64,000 nt of DNA from Azonexus hydrophilus (GCF_905120355.1 NZ_CAJHOB010000002.1:62001-126000); one strand, 5' to 3'; counted from the first letter of the stretch, positions 1 through 10,234 are shown. Numbers and translations are program-made. Notes: generated by a model from the sequence alone, not told the origin.

Positions 1-1166
1 CCGGTGGCGATTTCCATTGCCACCGCATCGCTGTGGCGTTTGCTGTCTTCCTGCAGCCAGTTGGTGATGGCTGCGAGCGCCTGGCCGAGGCGCTTGAGAT
101 CGGTGGTGCCGATGCTGGCGGTCAGTTCGGCACAGGCTTGGACCTGCTCGGCAAATGGTTTGAGGCTGGCGGCATGGCCTGCGCAATACTTGTTCCAGGC
201 TTCTTCGGCGAGCGTGAGGATGTCGCGCAGGCGGCGCAATTGCAGCTCCTGCCCGGGGAGGGACTCGTCCGGCTGATCCCGGCTGGGGATCTGTGCCGGG
301 AGATCGAAAATCTGCTGTGCCTGGGCTGCCAGAGAATCTGCTGCCGGCGTTGTTTGCGCCACGTAGTAGAGGGCTTCGCGCATGACGCGCTCGGCGAGCG
401 TGGAGGAGCCGTCGAGCAGACGGCGAATCTGCAGGTCGATGCGCGCACAGAGCTGGCGCGCCAACTGATCGGAGGAAATGCCAGGATCGTTCAGGGCTTC
501 CAGGAAGGCCTGGGAAATCCACCAGAAGGTGCGGGCGCCGGGAGTCGGCTGGATCGCCTCGATCGCCGCCAGCGCCTCTGCCATGGCGTGTCGGCCCGAT
601 TCCTGTTCGGCCGGGCGGGTCAGCCACTTGAGCAGGCCTTTCTGGAAATTCATGCGCTGGGTACGTAGTACGGCACGGATTTCGTCGGCGCTGAGTTCGG
701 GGGCGGCGATAGTCGAGCGCGGAGGGCGCAGGCTGAGATCGGGATAGAAGAAGTCACCCGGGTGTACCGGCGGTGCGCCGCGCAGTTCAGCCAGGCGGGC
801 ACATAGCGGCAGAATGCGCAGGGGCTGGTGTGGTTCGCCCGCGAGCAGGCCATCGAGATAGTTGCGCAGGCCGTGCAGCGCTTCGCGTACATCGGGCAGG
901 GCGGCAGCAGCGTTGGCGCCAGGGTCGCTTTCCAGCGTTTGCAGCAGGTTTTCGAGGGCTTCGGTGAGTTCGGTGACGCCGCTCAGGCCGACGATATCAA
1001 GTGCGCCATGCACCTGGTGAACGTGGGTGCGGCAGAACTTGAACTGGGTGACTTCGCCATTTTTTTCAAATTCATCGAGGGCAGCGCCAGCGCGCTCCAG
1101 GGCCTGATCGATTTCACCCTTGACCCAGGTGAGCGGGCCGACGTCGAATTCTGTTGCTGCGCTCAT
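1..1166 (-). CDS. chpA: ChpA/PilL-type hybrid histidine kinase, N-terminal part (partial)
   Basis: These are the first ~388 residues of a large CheA-like protein; the rest runs off the left edge. In the Pil-Chp system ChpA phosphorylates PilG and PilH to control type IV pilus motility and surface responses. The visible part is alpha-helical and looks like degenerate Hpt bundles: HVHQVHGALDIVGL (residues 48-61) sits where a phospho-accepting HxxKG would be but lacks the lysine. The kinase core and receiver domain are not in view, so the call rests on the preceding pilG-pilH-pilI-pilJ genes. The ATG at 1166 starts 8 bp after the pilJ stop. No pilK methyltransferase gene lies between them. Confidence 0.8.
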   Translation of the reverse strand, partial: MSAATEFDVGPLTWVKGEIDQALERAGAALDEFEKNGEVTQFKFCRTHVHQVHGALDIVGLSGVTELTEALENLLQTLESDPGANAAAALPDVREALHGLRNYLDGLLAGEPHQPLRILPLCARLAELRGAPPVHPGDFFYPDLSLRPPRSTIAAPELSADEIRAVLRTQRMNFQKGLLKWLTRPAEQESGRHAMAEALAAIEAIQPTPGARTFWWISQAFLEALNDPGISSDQLARQLCARIDLQIRRLLDGSSTLAERVMREALYYVAQTTPAADSLAAQAQQIFDLPAQIPSRDQPDESLPGQELQLRRLRDILTLAEEAWNKYCAGHAASLKPFAEQVQACAELTASIGTTDLKRLGQALAAITNWLQEDSKRHSDAVAMEIAT

Positions 1167-1174
1167 GTCCGCCC

Positions 1175-3289
1175 TCAATCCACCTTGAAGCCGGCGACCG
1201 AACCCTTCAGTTCGGAGGCCAGACCAGACAGTTCATCCACTGCTTCGGCAGTACGCTGCGTCCCGGCCGTCGTCTGCTCGGTGACGCGCAGGATGTCCTG
1301 CATCAGACGGGCGACGTGGGTGGCGGAGTTGGCCTGTTCCTGGGTGGCGCTGGAAATGCCCTGGATGAGGCTGGCCAGCCGGTTCGACACCTGGCCGATT
1401 TCTGCCAGTGCCTGGCCGGCGGCGTCAGAGCGCTTGGCGCCTTCGACCACGCCCTGGGTCGATTCTTCCATGGCGGAAACGGCATCCTGGGTGTCGGTCT
1501 GAATGGTCTTGACGATGGCGGAAATCTGTTTCGTGGCTTCGCCGGAACGCTCCGCCAGGCGCTGCACTTCTTCCGCCACCACCGTGAAACCGCGCCCGGC
1601 ATCGCCGGCGGACGCTGCCTGAATGGCGGCGTTCAAGGCGAGCACGTTGGTTTGTTCGGTAATGTCGGAAATCAGTTCGACGATTTCGCCGATTTCCTGC
1701 GAGCTTTCGCCCAGACGCTTGATTCGTTTGGAGGTTTCCTGGATCTGGTGGCGGATTTCGTTCATGCCCTTGATGGAATCCTCCACCGCCAGCGTCCCTT
1801 TTTCCGCAGCATGCAGCGACTGGTTCGCCACCTGGGCCGACTGGGTGGCCTCGTTCGAAACCTCGCTCATCGAGCGTGCCATGTTCAGGGCCGACTGGCC
1901 AGCTTCCTGAATTTCCTGCGATTGACGCTCGGCGGCCTCAAGCAATTCGGCAGACGTCTTGCGGGCAATTTCGGTGGAGCTGGTCACGCGGTTGGCTGCG
2001 TCGTTGATCCGTCCGACCAGCACCCGCAGTTCTTCAATGGTGTAGTTGATCGAATCGGCAATGGCGCCGGTAATGTTTTCGCTCACGGTTGCGGTGACGG
2101 TGAGGTCGCCGTCGGCCAGATCGCCCAGCTCGTTCATCAGGCGCAAGATGGCGTCCTGGTTCTCGCGGTTGGCTAGTTCCGAGGCCTGGCGTTGTTTTTC
2201 CACTTCCAGGGTGCGGCTTTCGACGTCGCTGCGATAGACCCGTACCAGCAGGACCAGTACGGCGATGGCGGCGGCGACCAGTACCAGCATGCTGACGATG
2301 AACAGGATCCGGTTGCTGAACGCGGCCTGATAGCCTTGTGCCAGATCGTCGGTGGCCTTGAGCAGGGTTTCGCTGCCACGGAAGATGCGGGAGCCGGCCT
2401 GCTTGGACAGCACCAGCGGCTGCATGTTGCCGAGAATGCCGGTGACGGCGGCTTCGTACTCCTTGAACCCGGCTGACAGGGCGTCGATCTTGCTGCGCGC
2501 GTCGGGATCGGTGACGTTGCGTGCCAGCGTCGCCAGTTGATCGCGGAAATTGTTGGTGTCCTTGCCCAGCAGGAAGGCGACTTCCGGGTTGATTTCGCTA
2601 CCGACCAGAAGTGCCGAGGCGTTCTTGGCAATACGTTGGGTCAGCATCACCAGCTGGTTGGCGGTGGCAATGTCGCGTGCCGAAGCACCGGTCTGCAATT
2701 TGAGGGCGGCAACCTGTTCGGCTAGTTCGAGGATGTCACCGTTCTTGTCGTCCACCAGGGCGACGTTCTTGCCCAGGGCCACCAGGTTCTTCTCCTGGCC
2801 AATCACGACGGTGGCGTCCTTGTCGGTCTGCACCCAGAGCTTTTCCAGGGCTTCAAGTTGTTCCTGCACGGCAGAGGGTGACTTGGGGACATCGGTGCCG
2901 CTGATGTCGCCGCCCAGGCGCAGTTTGTCCATCAGGTCGCTGAATGCGACACGCGACTCCTTGAGTTGGGTGAAAGCAATCGGGTCGCCCTGCAGCGCCA
3001 GTGAAGACGCTTTGGCCAGACGCTGGGACAGCATGCGCATCTCGCCGGCAGCAGCGACATAGGCTGTGGCGTGTGTCGCATTACGGCTATCTTGTACGAC
3101 GAAAATGGCGATGACAGCAAGCAGCAGGGCAAAAATCCCACCGAGCTTTTTCATCTGCTGGGTGGCAGATTTCTCGGCTGTGCTCGTGGCGGCACGGGGC
3201 TGCAGCAACGGAGCGTCTTCGGTAATGGTGAGGGGGGCTTCGTTACTGCGTGCCTTTCCCAGCTTGGGGAATTTGAAGCTCAAGGCCAT
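1175..3289 (-). CDS. pilJ: PilJ, type IV pilus chemoreceptor
   Basis: This 704-residue methyl-accepting protein feeds the Pil-Chp pathway. A cytoplasmic N-terminal stretch precedes TM1 (about 49-65). A periplasmic region (about 66-326) follows with two copies of the PilJ-type helix ([12 protein letters not shown] near 82 and [11 protein letters not shown] near 212). TM2 spans about 327-350, then a HAMP-like linker and the signalling hairpin with the tip [20 protein letters not shown]. The tip differs from the usual EAARAGE consensus, as is typical of PilJ. It lies between pilI and chpA, and the order matches the Pseudomonas pil-chp operon. It is the only intact receptor here besides the poly-HAMP one at 55.2-57.4 kb. 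Confidence 0.95.
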   Translation of the reverse strand: MALSFKFPKLGKARSNEAPLTITEDAPLLQPRAATSTAEKSATQQMKKLGGIFALLLAVIAIFVVQDSRNATHATAYVAAAGEMRMLSQRLAKASSLALQGDPIAFTQLKESRVAFSDLMDKLRLGGDISGTDVPKSPSAVQEQLEALEKLWVQTDKDATVVIGQEKNLVALGKNVALVDDKNGDILELAEQVAALKLQTGASARDIATANQLVMLTQRIAKNASALLVGSEINPEVAFLLGKDTNNFRDQLATLARNVTDPDARSKIDALSAGFKEYEAAVTGILGNMQPLVLSKQAGSRIFRGSETLLKATDDLAQGYQAAFSNRILFIVSMLVLVAAAIAVLVLLVRVYRSDVESRTLEVEKQRQASELANRENQDAILRLMNELGDLADGDLTVTATVSENITGAIADSINYTIEELRVLVGRINDAANRVTSSTEIARKTSAELLEAAERQSQEIQEAGQSALNMARSMSEVSNEATQSAQVANQSLHAAEKGTLAVEDSIKGMNEIRHQIQETSKRIKRLGESSQEIGEIVELISDITEQTNVLALNAAIQAASAGDAGRGFTVVAEEVQRLAERSGEATKQISAIVKTIQTDTQDAVSAMEESTQGVVEGAKRSDAAGQALAEIGQVSNRLASLIQGISSATQEQANSATHVARLMQDILRVTEQTTAGTQRTAEAVDELSGLASELKGSVAGFKVD

Positions 3290-3335
3290 GCTAGTTCTCC
3301 TTGCTAGCCCGTAGCGGGCTGAATTGCAGGTTTTT

Positions 3336-3848
3336 TTAAATGCCGATATTCATGAAGGTGCGGTCAGCCAGCAGTTCGCGTACGGCCAGCTTGCGCCACA
3401 GGCGATCTTCGCCATCCGAGAAACGTTGCTTGCCCCAGTCCGGGAAGTTTTCGTCATCGGCCTGCGGCACGAAGTTTTCCGGTTTTTTCAGGCCCAGCAT
3501 GCGCGGGACGAGCAGGGCGGCGTTCGAACCATGGCGCACGCCGATCAGCAGCAGGCGGGCGTTGGCATTGTGCGGGGTGGGCTGGGTGCCGAGAAAGGCG
3601 CTGAAATCGCTGACGGCAAAGAGATTGCCGCGCACATTGGCCATGCCGGCAAACCAGGGCTGTACCAAGGGCACTGGAGCGATCTGTGGCGCCAGGATGA
3701 TTTCGCCGCTGTCGGCCAGATCAATCAGCCAGCCTTCGCCGCCGATTTCGATTCCCAGCCAGGAGGTGCCGGCCTGACCCTGTGCGGCATCGCTCAGGCG
3801 TCCGGCCAGATAGGCTTGAAAATCGCGCAGACTGTTTTTACGGGCCAT
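3336..3848 (-). CDS. pilI: PilI, CheW-like coupling protein
   Basis: This 170-residue single-domain CheW-family protein should link the receptor PilJ to the kinase ChpA at the inner membrane. The CheW core is recognisable from [20 protein letters not shown] (about 29-48) and the [20 protein letters not shown] region, which correspond to the first strands and the conserved G(V/M)xNxRGxxxxVxDL segment. The ATG at 3848 is 2 bp downstream of the pilH stop, implying translational coupling. The gap to pilJ is 46 bp. Length and position match PilI of other beta- and gammaproteobacteria. Confidence 0.93.
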   Translation of the reverse strand: MARKNSLRDFQAYLAGRLSDAAQGQAGTSWLGIEIGGEGWLIDLADSGEIILAPQIAPVPLVQPWFAGMANVRGNLFAVSDFSAFLGTQPTPHNANARLLLIGVRHGSNAALLVPRMLGLKKPENFVPQADDENFPDWGKQRFSDGEDRLWRKLAVRELLADRTFMNIGI

Positions 3849-3850
3849 GT

Positions 3851-4216
3851 TCAGGGCAGGGCAGCGATGCGTTGCAGGAGCTCCTGGCCGTTGAGGGGTT
3901 TCACCAGGTAGTCAATGGCACCCTGGCGCAATCCCCAGATCTTGTCCGTTTCCTGCCCTTTGGAGGTGCACACGATGATCGGGATGTGCTTGGTTTCCTC
4001 GTCCCGCGACAGGGTGCGGGTGGCCTGGTAACCATTGAGGCCGGGCATGACGACATCCATCAGGATCAGGTCGGGCTTGATGGCCTTGGCCTTGGCGATG
4101 CCTTCCTCGCCATTTTCTGCGGTGGTGACGACATAGCCGGCCTTGGTGAGCAGGTCGACGGAGAAGAAACGTTCGGTGGGTGAATCGTCAACGACGAGAA
4201 TGTTCTTGACGGGCAT
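3851..4216 (-). CDS. pilH: PilH, single-domain response regulator
   Basis: This 121-residue CheY-like receiver has the acidic pair D10-D11, the phospho-acceptor D54 in LILMDVVMPG, a switch Thr in IIVCTSKGQ and the conserved Lys in YLVKPL. In the Pil-Chp system PilH acts with PilG, probably as a phosphate sink or in pilus retraction control. The ATG at 4216 is preferred over longer readings because AGGAAG lies about 8 nt upstream and the protein aligns from its first strand (KNILVVDDS). The extra upstream open frame is antisense-like low-complexity sequence overlapping pilG. It lies between pilG and pilI. Confidence 0.93.
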   Translation of the reverse strand: MPVKNILVVDDSPTERFFSVDLLTKAGYVVTTAENGEEGIAKAKAIKPDLILMDVVMPGLNGYQATRTLSRDEETKHIPIIVCTSKGQETDKIWGLRQGAIDYLVKPLNGQELLQRIAALP

Positions 4217-4251
4217 GGGAGCTTCCTGGTGACTGATTGCAACGAAAGGGG

Positions 4252-4650
4252 TTAGGCGGGCGTGGCCAGGGCAAAAGTGGCGACGGTCTGCAGTAGGCTG
4301 TCTTTGGTGAAGGGTTTGGTCAGGTACTGGTCGGAGCCGACCATGCGGCCGCGGGCGCGGTCGAACAGGCCATCCTTGGATGACAGCATGATGACCGGCG
4401 TGGCCTTGAAGCGCGGATTCTTCTTGATCAGCGCGCAGGTCTGGTAACCATCCAGACGCGGCATCATGATGTCGCAGAAAATCACGGCAGGTTGATGGTC
4501 GGCAATCTTGGCGAGGGCATCGAAGCCGTCTTCGGCCAGGATGACCTGGCAACCCGCCTGGACGAGAAAGATTTCGGCGCTGCGGCGGATCGTGTTGCTA
4601 TCGTCGATCACCATTACCCGCACGCCCTGCAGTTGCGACAAATCTGACAA
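4252..4650 (-). CDS. pilG: PilG, single-domain response regulator
   Basis: This 132-residue receiver domain is the first gene of the pil-chp operon. It has D16-D17, the phospho-acceptor D60 in VIFCDIMMPRLDG, a Ser/Lys pair (MLSSKDG) and YLTKPF. PilG is the output regulator that promotes pilus extension. The start is a TTG at 4650 preceded by a GGGGG-type weak ribosome site; no ATG or GTG fits the frame without truncating strand 1. The 251 bp up to thiD (4651-4901) must hold the promoter of this operon and that of the divergent thiD. A TAAGAT -10-like hexamer can be seen about 50 nt upstream of the TTG, but no convincing -35. Confidence 0.92.
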   Translation of the reverse strand: MSDLSQLQGVRVMVIDDSNTIRRSAEIFLVQAGCQVILAEDGFDALAKIADHQPAVIFCDIMMPRLDGYQTCALIKKNPRFKATPVIMLSSKDGLFDRARGRMVGSDQYLTKPFTKDSLLQTVATFALATPA

Positions 4651-4901
4651 TTCACTGCCCCCTAGGTGTTTCCTGACGCACTTTTTTAATTACAGTGGGT
4701 TGGCATCTTACTACGGAACCCGGGGGCTGCGGCAAGCCCAAATTCATGAGACATAAGACCGATGGGTTGTGGTGAACTGCTTTGGTTTGCCGGTGACCTG
4801 CGTGGTTTGCGTTTTGTTCCGGCGTATTTTGGGGGGCGGGGTGAATCGGCTAGAATCGTGGTCCGCACATTTACATGCAACGTACTCGCTGCATTCTGCT
4901 G

Positions 4902-5750
4902 ATGCCCCCTTCTCCCCCGGTTTTTCCCCAGGTACTTGTATTTGCTGCCAGTGATCCGACTGGCGGTGCCGGTATCCAGGCGGATATTCTTACCCTGGCC
5001 AGCCTGGGGTGTCATCCTTTGACCGCCGTGACGGCGCTGACGGTGCAGGATACCGGCGGTGTGCATGCAGTGTCGGCGACGCCGGCGGATTTTCTCGAGG
5101 ATCAGGCGCGCGCCGTGCTTGAGGACATGCCGGTGGCAGCCTTCAAACTGGGGCTGTTGGGGAGCCTCGAGAACGTGCAGCGGGTGGCGGAAATCGTGGC
5201 CGATTATCCCGACATCCCACTGGTATTCGATCCGGTGCTCGCCTCCGGGCGCGGCGATCCGCTGGCAGACGAGGAAATCATCGACGCCATGCGCGAGATG
5301 CTGTTGCCGCAAACCACCATCATCACGCCCAATGCGCCTGAGGCGCGGCGTCTGGTCGAAAGCGACGACGATGCGCAGGAGCCGGATCTTGATACCTGCG
5401 CGCGCCGCCTGATCGAGCTGGGGGCGGAGTACGCCTTGATTACCGGGACGCATGAAAATACGCAGCAAGTCGTCATCAACACCCTGCATGGTGCCGTAGG
5501 GGCCTTGCAGCATGGTCGTTGGGAGCGTCTGCCGGGGAGTTATCACGGCTCCGGGTGCACGCTGGCCTCGGCCATTGCCGCTTGCCTGGCCGGCGGCGCC
5601 GGGATTGAAGAGGCCGTGCGTGACGCCCAGGAATACACCTGGAATAGCCTGCGCCATGGCTTCCGGGGGGGAATGGGGCAGTTCATTCCGGATCGTCTGT
5701 TCTGGGCGCGTAGCGAGCCGGACGCCACGGCGGAGCGTGGTAGTGACTGA
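4902..5750 (+). CDS. thiD: Hydroxymethylpyrimidine/phosphomethylpyrimidine kinase ThiD
   Basis: It phosphorylates HMP and HMP-phosphate to HMP-PP, the pyrimidine half of thiamine, in the cytoplasm. The ribokinase-fold N-terminus [18 protein letters not shown] is diagnostic, and the anion-hole/catalytic region [17 protein letters not shown] lies near the C-terminus. The protein is 282 residues from ATG 4902; an ATG at 4875 would add nine residues that do not look conserved, and neither has a strong ribosome site. It is followed by thiE with overlapping ends. No TPP riboswitch is visible upstream. The C-terminus (about 25 residues beyond the catalytic segment) is ordinary. Confidence 0.94.
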   Translation: MPPSPPVFPQVLVFAASDPTGGAGIQADILTLASLGCHPLTAVTALTVQDTGGVHAVSATPADFLEDQARAVLEDMPVAAFKLGLLGSLENVQRVAEIVADYPDIPLVFDPVLASGRGDPLADEEIIDAMREMLLPQTTIITPNAPEARRLVESDDDAQEPDLDTCARRLIELGAEYALITGTHENTQQVVINTLHGAVGALQHGRWERLPGSYHGSGCTLASAIAACLAGGAGIEEAVRDAQEYTWNSLRHGFRGGMGQFIPDRLFWARSEPDATAERGSD

Positions 5751-6372
5751 TCTCTCCGGGCTTTATGCAATTACCCCCGATGGCCTGCCCCGTGTCGATC
5801 TGCTGGCACGCGTCGAAGCCGCCCTGGCCGGCGGTTGCCGCTGGCTGCAGTTACGCGACAAGACGCAGCCGCCGGCTGAATTGCTGGTGCGGGCGCATGC
5901 CTTGCGTGCCTTGACGCGGCGTTATGGGGCGCGCCTGATCGTCAATGATGATCTGGTCCTGGCCTTGCTGGTTGACGCGGATGGCGTGCATCTGGGCAAG
6001 GACGACGGCGACTGGCGGCTGGCGCGTGCCATCCTCGGGTCGGAGCGGTTGCTGGGGGTGTCCTGCTACGCCGATCTGGCGCGCGCTCGGGCTGCGGTGG
6101 CGGCGGGGGCGGATTATGTTGCCTTCGGCGCTGTATTTCCCTCACTGACCAAGCCGCAGGCCGTGTTGTTGCCGCCGCACTTCATTGCGCAGGCAAAAGC
6201 GGCGCTGCCAGTGCCGTTGTGCGCGATCGGCGGCATCACCCTGGATAACGCATCCGCTGTGCTTGCCGATGGCGCCGACCTGCTGGCCGTCATCCACGAT
6301 CTCTTTGCGGCGCCGGATATTGCCGGACGTGCCGCGCATTACCAGCAACTTTTCACGAAAGCCACGTCATGA
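5743..6372 (+). CDS. thiE: Thiamine-phosphate synthase ThiE
   Basis: It condenses HMP-PP with the thiazole phosphate to give thiamine phosphate. The 209-residue TIM barrel shows LYAITPDG at the N-terminus, [26 protein letters not shown] (the usual HLGQxD motif with K for Q), [14 protein letters not shown] and the phosphate-binding CAIGGIT. The likely start is GTG 5743, 7 nt after GGAG at 5732-5735, inside the last codons of thiD. The other in-frame GTG, at 5737, is too close to that site. The stop overlaps the hemL start in ATGA. With thiD this gives two consecutive steps of the pathway from one message. Confidence 0.93.
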   Translation: MTDLSGLYAITPDGLPRVDLLARVEAALAGGCRWLQLRDKTQPPAELLVRAHALRALTRRYGARLIVNDDLVLALLVDADGVHLGKDDGDWRLARAILGSERLLGVSCYADLARARAAVAAGADYVAFGAVFPSLTKPQAVLLPPHFIAQAKAALPVPLCAIGGITLDNASAVLADGADLLAVIHDLFAAPDIAGRAAHYQQLFTKATS

Positions 6373-7658
6373 CCACGACCTCACGTAACGACATTCTTTT
6401 TGCCCGTGCCCAGAAACATATTCCCGGCGGCGTCAATTCGCCGGTGCGCGCCTTTCGGTCGGTCGGTGGCACGCCGCTGTTTTTCCAGAAGGGCGTCGGT
6501 AGCCAGGTACAGGATGCCGACGGCCGGTGGTATACCGATTACGTCGGCTCTTGGGGGCCGATGATTCTTGGTCATGCGCACCCGGAAGTGATCGAAGCGG
6601 TACAGAAAGCCGTGGTTGATGGGTTGTCCTTTGGCGCGCCCACCGAGCGCGAAGTCGATATTGCCGATCTGTTGTGCGAACTGGTGCCCTCGCTGGACAT
6701 GGTGCGGCTGGTGTCGTCCGGTACCGAGGCGACGATGAGCGCCATCCGCCTGGCGCGCGGTTTTACCGGTCGCGACATCCTGGTCAAGTTCGAAGGCTGC
6801 TATCACGGCCACGCCGACCATCTGCTGGTGAAGGCCGGGTCCGGCCTGCTCACCTTTGGCAACCCGTCTTCCGGCGGTGTGCCGGCGGGCATTGCCGAAA
6901 CGACGATGGTCCTGACCTATAACGATCCGCAAGGCCTGGCGGAAGCCTTCAAGACACATGGCGACAAGATTGCTGCCGTGATTCTGGAGCCGGTCGTCGG
7001 TAACATGAACCTGATCGCGCCGACGCCGGAGTTTCTCAAGGCCTTGCGTGAATTGACCACACAGTACGGCGCCGTGCTGATTTTCGACGAAGTGATGACG
7101 GGCTTCCGTGTCGGCCTGAAAAGCGCCCAGGGGCTGTTCGGCATTACCCCGGATCTGTCCACTTTCGGCAAGGTGGTCGGCGGCGGCATGCCGCTGGGGG
7201 CGTTTGGCGGCCGCCGCGAAATCATGGAGAAGATCGCTCCGTTGGGTCCGGTGTATCAGGCAGGGACCCTGTCCGGCAATCCGGTGGCTACGGCTGCCGG
7301 GCTGGCGACGCTGAAGCTGATCCAGGCGCCGGGTTTCTACGAGACACTGACAGCCAAGACCAAGGCGCTGTGCGATGGGCTGGTGGCGGCGGCAAAGAAG
7401 CATGGTGTTGCTTTTGCCGCGCAGAACATCGGTGGCATGTTCGGGCTTTACTTTGCTGCGCGTTGCCCGGGGTCCTACGATGAAGTCCTGGCGTGCGACA
7501 AGGAGGCCTTCAACCGTTTCTTCCACGCCATGATTGCGGCCGGGCATTATTTCGCCCCCTCGGCGTTCGAGGCGGGTTTCGTTTCTGCGGCCCACAGCGA
7601 TGCCGAGATCGCCGCGACCGTGGCAGCGGCCGACGCTTACTTCGCCGGTCAGAAATGA
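6369..7658 (+). CDS. hemL: Glutamate-1-semialdehyde 2,1-aminomutase HemL
   Basis: This 429-residue PLP enzyme makes 5-aminolevulinate from glutamate-1-semialdehyde in the C5 tetrapyrrole pathway. Class III aminotransferase features are clear: [13 protein letters not shown] at the N-terminus, [27 protein letters not shown], the cofactor Asp in [11 protein letters not shown] and the Schiff-base Lys in [17 protein letters not shown]. Length matches the family (about 426-430). It overlaps thiE by 4 bp upstream and the SugE-type gene by 4 bp downstream. The thiD-thiE-hemL linkage is common in betaproteobacteria. Confidence 0.97.
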   Translation: MTTTSRNDILFARAQKHIPGGVNSPVRAFRSVGGTPLFFQKGVGSQVQDADGRWYTDYVGSWGPMILGHAHPEVIEAVQKAVVDGLSFGAPTEREVDIADLLCELVPSLDMVRLVSSGTEATMSAIRLARGFTGRDILVKFEGCYHGHADHLLVKAGSGLLTFGNPSSGGVPAGIAETTMVLTYNDPQGLAEAFKTHGDKIAAVILEPVVGNMNLIAPTPEFLKALRELTTQYGAVLIFDEVMTGFRVGLKSAQGLFGITPDLSTFGKVVGGGMPLGAFGGRREIMEKIAPLGPVYQAGTLSGNPVATAAGLATLKLIQAPGFYETLTAKTKALCDGLVAAAKKHGVAFAAQNIGGMFGLYFAARCPGSYDEVLACDKEAFNRFFHAMIAAGHYFAPSAFEAGFVSAAHSDAEIAATVAAADAYFAGQK

Positions 7659-7987
7659 GCAACGGACTGGCCTGGCTGGTTCTCTTCCTCGCCGGTTTGT
7701 GCGAGGTCGGCTGGGCCATCGGCCTCAAGTACGCGGCGGGTTTTTCCCGTTTCTGGCCCAGCGTGTGGACGCTGGTCATGATGGTGGTGAGCGTGCTGCT
7801 GCTCGGCTGGGCTTTGAAAACCCTGCCGCTCGGCACGGCCTATGCCGTCTGGACGGGGATCGGCGCGGTGGGGACGGCGCTGCTGGGGATGTATTTGTTT
7901 GGTGAAGCGCGCGATGCGGCACGGCTGGCCTGCATTGCGCTGATCGTGTCCGGCATCGTCGGCCTCAAGCTGGTCAGCCCGGAGTAA
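7655..7987 (+). CDS. sugE: SugE/Gdx-type small multidrug resistance transporter
   Basis: This 110-residue four-helix SMR protein of the inner membrane works as a dimer. The family's conserved Glu in TM1 is in [20 protein letters not shown]; the WAxGLKYxxGF signature and PSVWT, with [19 protein letters not shown] in TM3, fit the SugE (guanidinium exporter) subgroup better than EmrE. No guanidine riboswitch is visible because the ATG at 7655 sits in the hemL stop (ATGA), so it appears to be translated from the hemL message. Substrate is inferred from the family only; quaternary ammonium export is an alternative. Confidence 0.88.
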   Translation: MSNGLAWLVLFLAGLCEVGWAIGLKYAAGFSRFWPSVWTLVMMVVSVLLLGWALKTLPLGTAYAVWTGIGAVGTALLGMYLFGEARDAARLACIALIVSGIVGLKLVSPE

Positions 7988-8006
7988 AAGAGGGCGGCGC
8001 CCGTCC

Positions 8007-9449
8007 TTACATCAGGAACAGGGTGGCCAGGCCGAGGAAGATGAAGAAGCCGCCGGAATCGGTCAGGGCGGTGATCATCACCGAGCCGCCGATGGCCGGG
8101 TCGGCCCCGAAACGCTGGCGCAGCAGGGGGATGCCGACACCGGCGAAGGCGGCGAGCAGCAGGTTCAAGGTCATGGCGGCGGTCATCACCACGCCCAGCA
8201 TGGTGCTGCCGTACATCCACCAGGCGGCGATGCCGAGCATGCCGCCCCAGATCAGGCCATTGACCGTGGCCACCCCCAGTTCCTTGCGCAGCAGGCGACG
8301 CATGGCGTCAGGCTGGACCTGCCCCATGGCAATGGCGCGCACGATCATGGTGATGGTCTGGTTGCCTGAATTGCCACCGATTCCGGCGACGATCGGCATC
8401 AGCGCAGCCAGGGCGACCAGTTTTTCGATCGAATCCTCGAACAGGCCAATGACCCGCGAGGCAATGAAAGCGGTGACGAGATTGACCGCCAGCCAGGCCC
8501 AGCGGTTTTTCACCGAGTCCCAGACGGAAGCAAAGATATCTTCCTCTTCTGCCAGACCGACCTTGGCCAGTTGTTCGTACTCCGCTTCCTCGCGGATGAA
8601 GTCGACCACGTCATTCACGGTGACCCGGCCGAGCAGGCGCCCTTCGGCGTCGGTGACGGGGGCCGACACCAGGTCGTAACGTTCGAATGCCTTGGCGGCA
8701 TCTTCGGCGTCGTCTTCCGGCTCGAAATCGAGGTACTCGGTCTGCATCAGCGTGCCGACCTCGGTTTCCGGATCATTGACCAGTAGGACATTCAGGGGCA
8801 AGACGCCCTTCAGGTGTTCGTCGCGGTCGACCACGAACAACTGGTCGGTGTGGTCGGGGAGTTCGTCGAAGCGGCGCAGGTAGCGGAGGACGACTTCCAG
8901 TGTCACGTCCTCACGCACGGTCACCATGTCGAAGTCCATGATCGAACCGACCGAATCCTCCGGGTAGGACATTGCCGCACGCAGGTGCTCGCGTTCTTCC
9001 GCCGGCAGACTGCGGAACACGTCGTCCACCACCGCCTGCGGCAGATCGGGGACTAGGTCGGCCAGTTCGTCGGTGTCGAGGGTTTCGGCGGCAGCGACGA
9101 GTTCACTCGGGGCCATCACCTCGATCAGGCTTTCGCGCACCGCGTCCGAGACTTCGAGCAGGATTTCGCCGTTGTATTCCGGCTTGACCAGGGTCCAGGT
9201 CAGCAGGCGTTCGTCCTGGGGCAGCGCTTCCAGCAGATAGGCGATATCCGCCGGGTGCATCGGTTCCAGCTTCTGCTGCAACTCGTTCAGGTGCTGCTTG
9301 TGGATCAGCTCTTCGACCAGTTCGTGGCGGGGCCCTTCCTGGCGATGCACGAGATCTTCGACTACCTTGTGGCGGGCGAGCAGGGTCTGCACCTCGGCCA
9401 GGCGCTCCTGCAATTCGTCGGCATCGGAGAGTTGGTTTTCTTCGCTCAT
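8007..9449 (-). CDS. mgtE: Magnesium transporter MgtE
   Basis: This 480-residue inner-membrane Mg2+ channel has the standard order: an N-terminal acidic superhelical MgtE-N domain (about 20-140), paired CBS domains (about 140-260, including SAPVTDAEGRLLGRVTVNDV), a connecting helix, and five membrane helices from about residue 290 with the pore signature MPIVAGIGGNSGNQT. The ATG at 9449 (MSEENQ) is preferred over one nine codons upstream (9476), which adds a basic stretch not expected for the family; neither has a clear ribosome site. It ends 19 bp from the convergent sugE and is the last gene of the minus-strand run that begins at hemW. Confidence 0.95.
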   Translation of the reverse strand: MSEENQLSDADELQERLAEVQTLLARHKVVEDLVHRQEGPRHELVEELIHKQHLNELQQKLEPMHPADIAYLLEALPQDERLLTWTLVKPEYNGEILLEVSDAVRESLIEVMAPSELVAAAETLDTDELADLVPDLPQAVVDDVFRSLPAEEREHLRAAMSYPEDSVGSIMDFDMVTVREDVTLEVVLRYLRRFDELPDHTDQLFVVDRDEHLKGVLPLNVLLVNDPETEVGTLMQTEYLDFEPEDDAEDAAKAFERYDLVSAPVTDAEGRLLGRVTVNDVVDFIREEAEYEQLAKVGLAEEEDIFASVWDSVKNRWAWLAVNLVTAFIASRVIGLFEDSIEKLVALAALMPIVAGIGGNSGNQTITMIVRAIAMGQVQPDAMRRLLRKELGVATVNGLIWGGMLGIAAWWMYGSTMLGVVMTAAMTLNLLLAAFAGVGIPLLRQRFGADPAIGGSVMITALTDSGGFFIFLGLATLFLM

Positions 9450-9535
9450 GGTGCAGCGCCGCAAAAGACGCTGCATTCTACCATCGGCCGTCGGCTGGCG
9501 GTTTTACCGATTGCGTCCGCTCTGTGCAGCGGGGG

Positions 9536-10234
9536 TTATTGCGGGAGTTTCGCCGCCTGCATGCGGGCCAGGATGATGGCCGTTTTGCGGGCAAGGCCGG
9601 GGGCGTTACGGTGGGTGTCGTAATAGCGCGGGTTGGGCACCATGCCGGCGAGGCGGGCGGCCTGTGCTGCTGTGAGTTGCTGGGCGCTGCGGTTGAAATA
9701 GTGGCGGGCGGCGGCTTCCGCGCCGAAGACCCCATTTCCCCACTCGATGACGTTGAGGTACACCTCGAAAATGCGCTGCTTGGACCACAGGTTTTCCAGC
9801 AGCAAGGTGATCACGGCTTCGTTGCCTTTGCGCCACAGACTGCGACTGGGGCTGAGAAACAGGTTCTTGGCCAGTTGCTGGCTGATGGTCGAGCCACCGG
9901 CGACGAAACGGCCCTTTTTCTGGTTTTTCTCGATGGCTAGTTGAATCCCCTGCCAGTCAAAGCCATCGTGGTCGACGAATTTGGCGTCTTCGGCGGCGAT
10001 CAGGGCGCGTTTGAGATGCGGAGAAATCCTGTTGTAGGCCACCCACTGATATTGCAGGCGGGCGTCGGGGTTTTTTTCACGCAACTCGGCCAGGCGGATG
10101 GCCATGAAACGGGTGGTGCCGGGATTGAAACTGCCCCAGTAAAGTACCCAGGCCAGAAGCCAGAGAAACCAGAGGCCGCCGGCGGCGATGAGGGCGAGTA
10201 GCCCCCATTTGATGATCCGGCCCAGGAAACTCAT
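9536..10234 (-). CDS. mtgA: Monofunctional peptidoglycan glycosyltransferase MtgA
   Basis: This 232-residue GT51 enzyme polymerises lipid II glycan chains at the periplasmic face. One N-terminal membrane anchor (about 6-32, WGLLALIAAGGLWFLWLLAW) precedes the GT51 domain. The first catalytic Glu is in ALIAAEDAKFVDHDG, followed by GGSTISQQLAKNLFLS and the KGNEAVITLLLE stretch with the second conserved Glu. There is no transpeptidase domain, so this is MtgA and not a class A PBP. Its ATG directly abuts the aroE stop (10235). The mtgA-aroE-tonB order recurs in betaproteobacteria. Confidence 0.96.
   Translation of the reverse strand: MSFLGRIIKWGLLALIAAGGLWFLWLLAWVLYWGSFNPGTTRFMAIRLAELREKNPDARLQYQWVAYNRISPHLKRALIAAEDAKFVDHDGFDWQGIQLAIEKNQKKGRFVAGGSTISQQLAKNLFLSPSRSLWRKGNEAVITLLLENLWSKQRIFEVYLNVIEWGNGVFGAEAAARHYFNRSAQQLTAAQAARLAGMVPNPRYYDTHRNAPGLARKTAIILARMQAAKLPQ

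Noticed and set aside
1154-2176. 340-codon open frame on the plus strand opposite pilJ
   Set aside because: Phe/Gly/His-rich antisense of coiled-coil signalling sequence; the same type appears opposite every receptor in the window.
4651-4901. TPP riboswitch upstream of thiD
   Set aside because: Conserved thi-box elements (CTGAGA and the ACC...GATC...GGxTAATxCC core) were looked for and not found.
4686-5657. 323-codon open frame on the minus strand opposite thiD
   Set aside because: Antisense of thiD; no recognisable protein family.
6381-7595. 404-codon open frame on the minus strand opposite hemL
   Set aside because: Antisense of a full-length aminomutase, with low-complexity Arg/His/Gln content.
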